Origin: JBHELG01 sp046263195
GTDB lineage: Bacteria; Actinomycetota; Nitriliruptoria; Nitriliruptorales; JAHWKO01
DNA length: 27,235 bases
Assembly (NCBI GenBank): GCA_046263195.1
Contig: JBHELG010000016.1
Span: 1 to 27,235, forward strand
Reading direction: 5' to 3'
A program made the position numbers and the translations under genes. Under the pieces are notes generated by a model. That model was not told the DNA's origin, searched no databases, and saw only the letters and a list, made by a program, of their open reading frames with translations. How positions within the stretch are numbered: the stretch's first letter is position 1; every line of letters begins with the position of its first letter. Shown here in pieces: positions 24,143 to 27,235 of this stretch.

Positions 24143-25096
24143 TTGGGGTCACCCGCCATAGTCGTCGCGCAGCTGACCGGGCCGGGTTCGATCAACCGCA
24201 CAGACGAGCGCTGGAACGTTCATGGCACTGATCTCGGTCACCTGTTCGAGCACGAGGGTCAGCTCGTCATGGTGTTCGGCGACACCTTCGGGCCCGACAA
24301 GCGCGACTGGCGCAGCAGTGCGCTTGCGCGACTGTCACAGGCGACCCAGGAGGGCCTCCTCATAGGGAGCATGGTGACCGATGAGCGGGGATGGGCTCGG
24401 GAGATCCTCCCCTCCAGGAAGGTCGACCGCGTCGAGCACACGGTTATCCCTACGAACGGTGTCTCGGCCGGCCCGCGCATGTTCCTCCATGCCATGTCTG
24501 TGCGGACCTGGGGCACTCCGGGCCGTTGGGAGTGCAACCACGCCCTGCTCGCCTACTCGGACAATGGGGGGGAGCGGTGGGACATGTCTCGGGGCCCACG
24601 CTGGGGTGGGGACTCGAACTTCGTCCAGGTGGCCTTCGTGCCGCAGGATGACGAGCACGTCTTCGTGTTCGGCATCCCGGCTGGTCGCTTCGGCGGTGTC
24701 CAGTTGGCGCGTGTGCCCGGCCCTCAGCTACTCGACGTCGACGCCTACCGCTACTGGGACGGCTCGCGTTGGCAAGGGGATGCGCGGCGGGCGGAGACGA
24801 TCGTGCCTGCCCCGGTCGGAGAGCTGTCCGTCCGCTGGAACGACGCGCTCGGCGCCTGGCTCATGGCCTACCTCGATGAGCACCGCGCCGCGATCGTGTT
24901 CCGTGCCGCCCCTTCTCTGACGGGACCCTGGGGACGTGCCCGCGTCGTCGCCGAGGCCACCGACTACCCGCAGCTCTACGCTCCGTACTTCGTGCCGGGC
25001 CTGTCGGAGGGACATGACGTGCACTTCACCATGTCGATGTTCGGCCCCTACAACGTCTTCCTCATGCGGGTCAGCCTCCCGCAGTCGGGCCTGTGA
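24143..25096 (+). CDS. DUF4185 domain protein (317 aa)
   Basis: TTG at 24143 is preferred because GGGAGGAG ends five bases upstream and the domain begins directly after it; ATG 24119 is the alternative. The N-terminus reads RTDERWNVHGTDLGHLFEH, then LVMVFGDTFGPDKRDWRSSA, the diagnostic opening of DUF4185 (a GTDLG loop followed by FGDTF). The end has YAPYFVPG and FGPYNVFLMRVSLP, matching the closing blade. Repeated Trp/Tyr-rich strands suggest a five-bladed propeller like GH43/GH68-type enzymes, so sugar binding or hydrolysis is plausible but unproven. Neither start gives a visible signal peptide, which is odd because many relatives are exported. Its stop lies 11 bp from that of the convergent GT-C gene. 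Confidence 0.8.
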   Translation: MGSPAIVVAQLTGPGSINRTDERWNVHGTDLGHLFEHEGQLVMVFGDTFGPDKRDWRSSALARLSQATQEGLLIGSMVTDERGWAREILPSRKVDRVEHTVIPTNGVSAGPRMFLHAMSVRTWGTPGRWECNHALLAYSDNGGERWDMSRGPRWGGDSNFVQVAFVPQDDEHVFVFGIPAGRFGGVQLARVPGPQLLDVDAYRYWDGSRWQGDARRAETIVPAPVGELSVRWNDALGAWLMAYLDEHRAAIVFRAAPSLTGPWGRARVVAEATDYPQLYAPYFVPGLSEGHDVHFTMSMFGPYNVFLMRVSLPQSGL

Positions 25097-25107
25097 CCGG
25101 ACGCAAG

Positions 25108-26946
25108 CTACGTCGCTGAGGACGACAGCGCCGCCTGCCTACGCTCCACCAGTCCCGAAGGCGGAAGCGGGGACTGTCGCGGTTGGGCGCCCAGCGGAAG
25201 AATGACCGGGCGACCTTCCGCGTCGAGCACGTTGATGTACGTCCGTCGGCCCAGAGTGGGCGGCCGGAACACGAGGGTGGCTCCCTTGGGGACAGTCGCG
25301 ATGATGATCGAGGGTCCGCCCTGGTGGGTGACGCGGGTGAGCGGTATGCCCTCTGGCATACGGTTGGCGATCCACAGGTCCGTGATGAGCAGCCGGTCGA
25401 CCTCAGGGCCGAGCTGCAGGACGTCCTGGCGCTTCACGTACCAGGGAACCTCGTAGGTGCCGTCACTGAAGAGCACTCCGAGCTGCCCCATGCGGTACCC
25501 GATGCCACGAACGTGGTAGTCGGGCAGGTAGTAGGCGAGGTGGCGGAAGGTCCCGGAGCCACCCATGTAGGTCAGGACCTCGGCTTGGTCCGGGCCGTAC
25601 TCGTGTATGAGGTCTAAGAGCTTGCTCCAATGATCGTCGTTGGCCGGGAGGTCGAATTCTCGCGTGGGCGGGTCCTCCGCCAACACGCTGGCCACAGAGC
25701 GGAGCAGCGGACGGTGGTCCCTCATCATCAAGGAGTAGACGCCGCGGGAGAACCACACGAAGCCGATGAGGTTCGCGCCGACGATCAGCCCGAGCGCCCC
25801 GAGCGTGGTGAACGCCACGAGACGGCGGGAAAGAGGGGTCGACTGCGTGCGCCGGGCGGCCCGGACGCGGGCGACTTCGCCGAGCACCCGGCCCGCCCAG
25901 ATGAAGAAGACCGGCAATACGAGCAGCAGGTAGCCGAACTGACCGGTGTGCAGCAGCAAGTAGGCGAGCAGTGCCGGCAGGGCCCAGGCGTAGAAGAAGC
26001 GGCGGTCGTCACGGTCGAAGCATGCGAGCGGCCGAATGCGGTATGTGACGGCGAGGGCCACGACGACGAGTCCGACGCTCGTGCCGAGCACGAGCCCTGA
26101 CGTCACCATGCGGATGTTGTAGTCGAGGGCCTCAGCGTTGAACGTGAGCCCATAAAACGTGGTCTTGCTGCTCACGTACTCGGCGAGCGTGCGGGACTGC
26201 TCGACATAGATGTCCCAGCCGCCCGCCAGCCCGATCAGCGGCACCACCCACGACGCGGTGAGGACGGTGAGGACCGCCGTGCCTTTGAAGCGGTCACGCC
26301 AGGCGAAGGGCCAGGCGGCGTAGAGCCAGAGGGGCAGGAGCAGGACCATGTCGCTCTGCCGCAGTGCTCCGAGGGCTGCGAGCAGCACGGCACCGCCGAA
26401 CAGACAGAGTCGGTTGCCATCCCGGCGCGCCCGATGGCATAGCCAGGCGTAGGGAACGATGACGGCGGCCGCGACGATGTACGTGAGCGCCACCGCGCTG
26501 TAGTAGAGGACGAGCGGGGATGTCCCGAACAGGACGGCGGCAACGAGCGCGTGACGTGAGGCGGTGAAACGGCGCACGAGGAGATAGAGGGCGGCGGTTG
26601 CGAAGCTGCCACCGACGGCGCTGAGGAGGGTAAGGGCCGCGCTCGCCTCCCCGGTCAGATAGCTCAGCAGTCGCCCGACCGCTATGTAGCCGATGTAGCC
26701 GGGGGGATGGGGCTGGTGATGCACGAGGTCGAAATCACGCACGCCGAGCGCGTAGTTCACCGAGTCCCAGTTGGTGAGGTAGCGGCCACGGAGCGGGAGG
26801 TGGAGGGCGAGCGAGAGCAGGAGCAGCACCCCGGCCAGGAGCCAGTCACGCCTTGACTCGGGCAAGGCTGACCACGCCTGCTGCAGACGACGCCACGGAT
26901 TCGGGGCGACGCTGACGTCCTTACGGGTGCCCTCGTACGTACGCAC
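25108..26946 (-). CDS. GT-C fold membrane glycosyltransferase (612 aa)
   Basis: A polytopic protein with about 10-12 membrane helices over residues 35-400 and a C-terminal soluble domain of about 200 residues. The first external loop has LTNWDSVNYALGV, with Asp61 in the catalytic-acid position of GT-C enzymes, and HQPHPPGYIGYIAVGRLL (77-94). The latter is the marker of DUF2723/protein O-mannosyltransferase-like proteins, which carry WDS followed by HPPGYP. Such enzymes use polyprenyl-phosphate sugars on the outer face of the membrane. The C-terminal domain holds VLTYMGGSGTFRHLAYYLPD and GPSIIIATVPKGATLVFRPP and is not recognised. The GTG start at 26944-26946 has GAGAG upstream. It could glycosylate the polymer or a protein; this cannot be decided. 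Confidence 0.82.
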   Translation of the reverse strand: MRTYEGTRKDVSVAPNPWRRLQQAWSALPESRRDWLLAGVLLLLSLALHLPLRGRYLTNWDSVNYALGVRDFDLVHHQPHPPGYIGYIAVGRLLSYLTGEASAALTLLSAVGGSFATAALYLLVRRFTASRHALVAAVLFGTSPLVLYYSAVALTYIVAAAVIVPYAWLCHRARRDGNRLCLFGGAVLLAALGALRQSDMVLLLPLWLYAAWPFAWRDRFKGTAVLTVLTASWVVPLIGLAGGWDIYVEQSRTLAEYVSSKTTFYGLTFNAEALDYNIRMVTSGLVLGTSVGLVVVALAVTYRIRPLACFDRDDRRFFYAWALPALLAYLLLHTGQFGYLLLVLPVFFIWAGRVLGEVARVRAARRTQSTPLSRRLVAFTTLGALGLIVGANLIGFVWFSRGVYSLMMRDHRPLLRSVASVLAEDPPTREFDLPANDDHWSKLLDLIHEYGPDQAEVLTYMGGSGTFRHLAYYLPDYHVRGIGYRMGQLGVLFSDGTYEVPWYVKRQDVLQLGPEVDRLLITDLWIANRMPEGIPLTRVTHQGGPSIIIATVPKGATLVFRPPTLGRRTYINVLDAEGRPVILPLGAQPRQSPLPPSGLVERRQAALSSSAT

Positions 26947-27235
26947 GCGCTCTCAGCCCCACTCGTGAGGCGACGGTCTCGTCCTGGTGATGGGAAGCGG
27001 ACCGCGACCCGGCCGTCCCTGACAGGAATAGTACCACGACAGTGATAGTAGCCCGGCCCAGCCTGTCTGGGTGACCGAGGGGTGTCTGCGTGTCAGTGCC
27101 ACGGGCCTCCTCCACTGTCCATCGGTACGAGTCGAACGGAGGCTTGGCTATCCACCCGTAACACCGCCGAGACAGCCCAGCGCCCGTGAGGGCAAGATCT
27201 GCGCCGTGAAGGCTTCGACGAGGGTGGGCTCCCGG
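26947..27235 (-). promoter_or_regulatory. Promoter-like region upstream of the GT-C gene; possible gene start at right edge
   Basis: A gene-poor 289-bp stretch. It contains a 13-bp imperfect tandem repeat with 17-bp period (27021-27033 and 27038-27050). Read on the minus strand, each copy holds TACTAT, a -10-like hexamer, and the nearer one (27033-27028) is preceded by TGG as in extended -10 promoters. No good -35 box was found. A GTG at 27206 opens a + frame running off the window, with GAGGG 13 bases upstream; too little is visible to call it. A short minus frame at 26921-27115 overlaps the repeat and has no recognisable content. Confidence 0.4.
27021..27050 (-). repeat. Tandem direct repeat, 17-bp period, candidate operator/promoter
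   Basis: GACAGGAATAGTA (27021-27033) and GACAGTGATAGTA (27038-27050) match at 11 of 13 positions and are separated by CCAC, putting the copies 17 bp apart, between one and two helical turns. They lie 75-104 bp upstream of the GT-C gene start. They may be regulator sites or overlapping -10 elements. Confidence 0.45.

Noticed and set aside
26921..27115. Short minus-strand frame before the GT-C gene
   Set aside because: No motif or ribosome site, and it covers the tandem repeat and probable promoter.
1..27235. tRNA or rRNA genes, CRISPR arrays, insertion sequences, phage genes
   Set aside because: Looked for by eye on both strands; no array of regular repeats, transposase motifs, integrase or structural RNA was seen. 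A tRNAscan or Infernal run would be decisive.

Overview
This window is a dense cluster for making, modifying and exporting a cell-surface polysaccharide. The DNA is high in G+C, many starts are GTG, and genes often overlap by four bases with Shine-Dalgarno sites of the GGAGG type. This fits a high-GC bacterium, most likely an actinobacterium, but the window has no rRNA, tRNA or phylogenetic marker, so the placement is tentative. I saw no tRNA, rRNA, transposase, CRISPR array, phage gene or replication origin.

Layout. (1) Positions 1-4575: a partial FemAB/BioF2-like acyltransferase gene on the + strand meets, tail to tail, a minus-strand operon read GT4 glycosyltransferase, then Wzx/MATE-type flippase, then a second FemAB/BioF2-like protein. 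(2) Positions 4746-7707: a three-gene + operon joined by ATGA and GTGA overlaps: a Wzz-like chain-length protein, an O-antigen ligase/polymerase, and a shorter Wzz-like protein. (3) Positions 8007-19507: a long + strand run: a fused glycoside hydrolase/GT2 membrane protein, a SAM methyltransferase, a possible 56-residue protein, a GT2, a GT4, an ABC exporter fused to a kinase-like domain that has lost its catalytic residues, another GT4, and a PIG-L deacetylase. (4) Positions 19546-27235: a divergent pair of paralogous GT-B-like proteins, a YdjC/ChbG-type deacetylase, a minus-strand GT2 with an extra C-terminal domain, a DUF4185 protein, and a large GT-C membrane glycosyltransferase. The window ends in a promoter-like region with a 17-bp tandem repeat.

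How it may work together (inference). The soluble GT2 and GT4 enzymes would build a repeat unit on a lipid carrier. The methyltransferase, deacetylases and FemAB-like acyltransferases would decorate it. The flippase and/or the ABC exporter would move it outward. The O-antigen ligase-type protein would polymerise or ligate it, with two Wzz-like proteins setting chain length. The GT-C enzyme would add sugars from polyprenyl-phosphate donors on the outer face. No priming phosphoglycosyltransferase, nucleotide-sugar synthesis gene, tyrosine kinase or outer-membrane export protein is visible, so those functions must lie elsewhere.

The most unusual items are the ABC exporter/pseudokinase fusion, the GH/GT2 fusion with a hairpin over its ribosome binding site, the two paralogue pairs in mirrored orientation, and the polymerase flanked by two unlike Wzz-type proteins.
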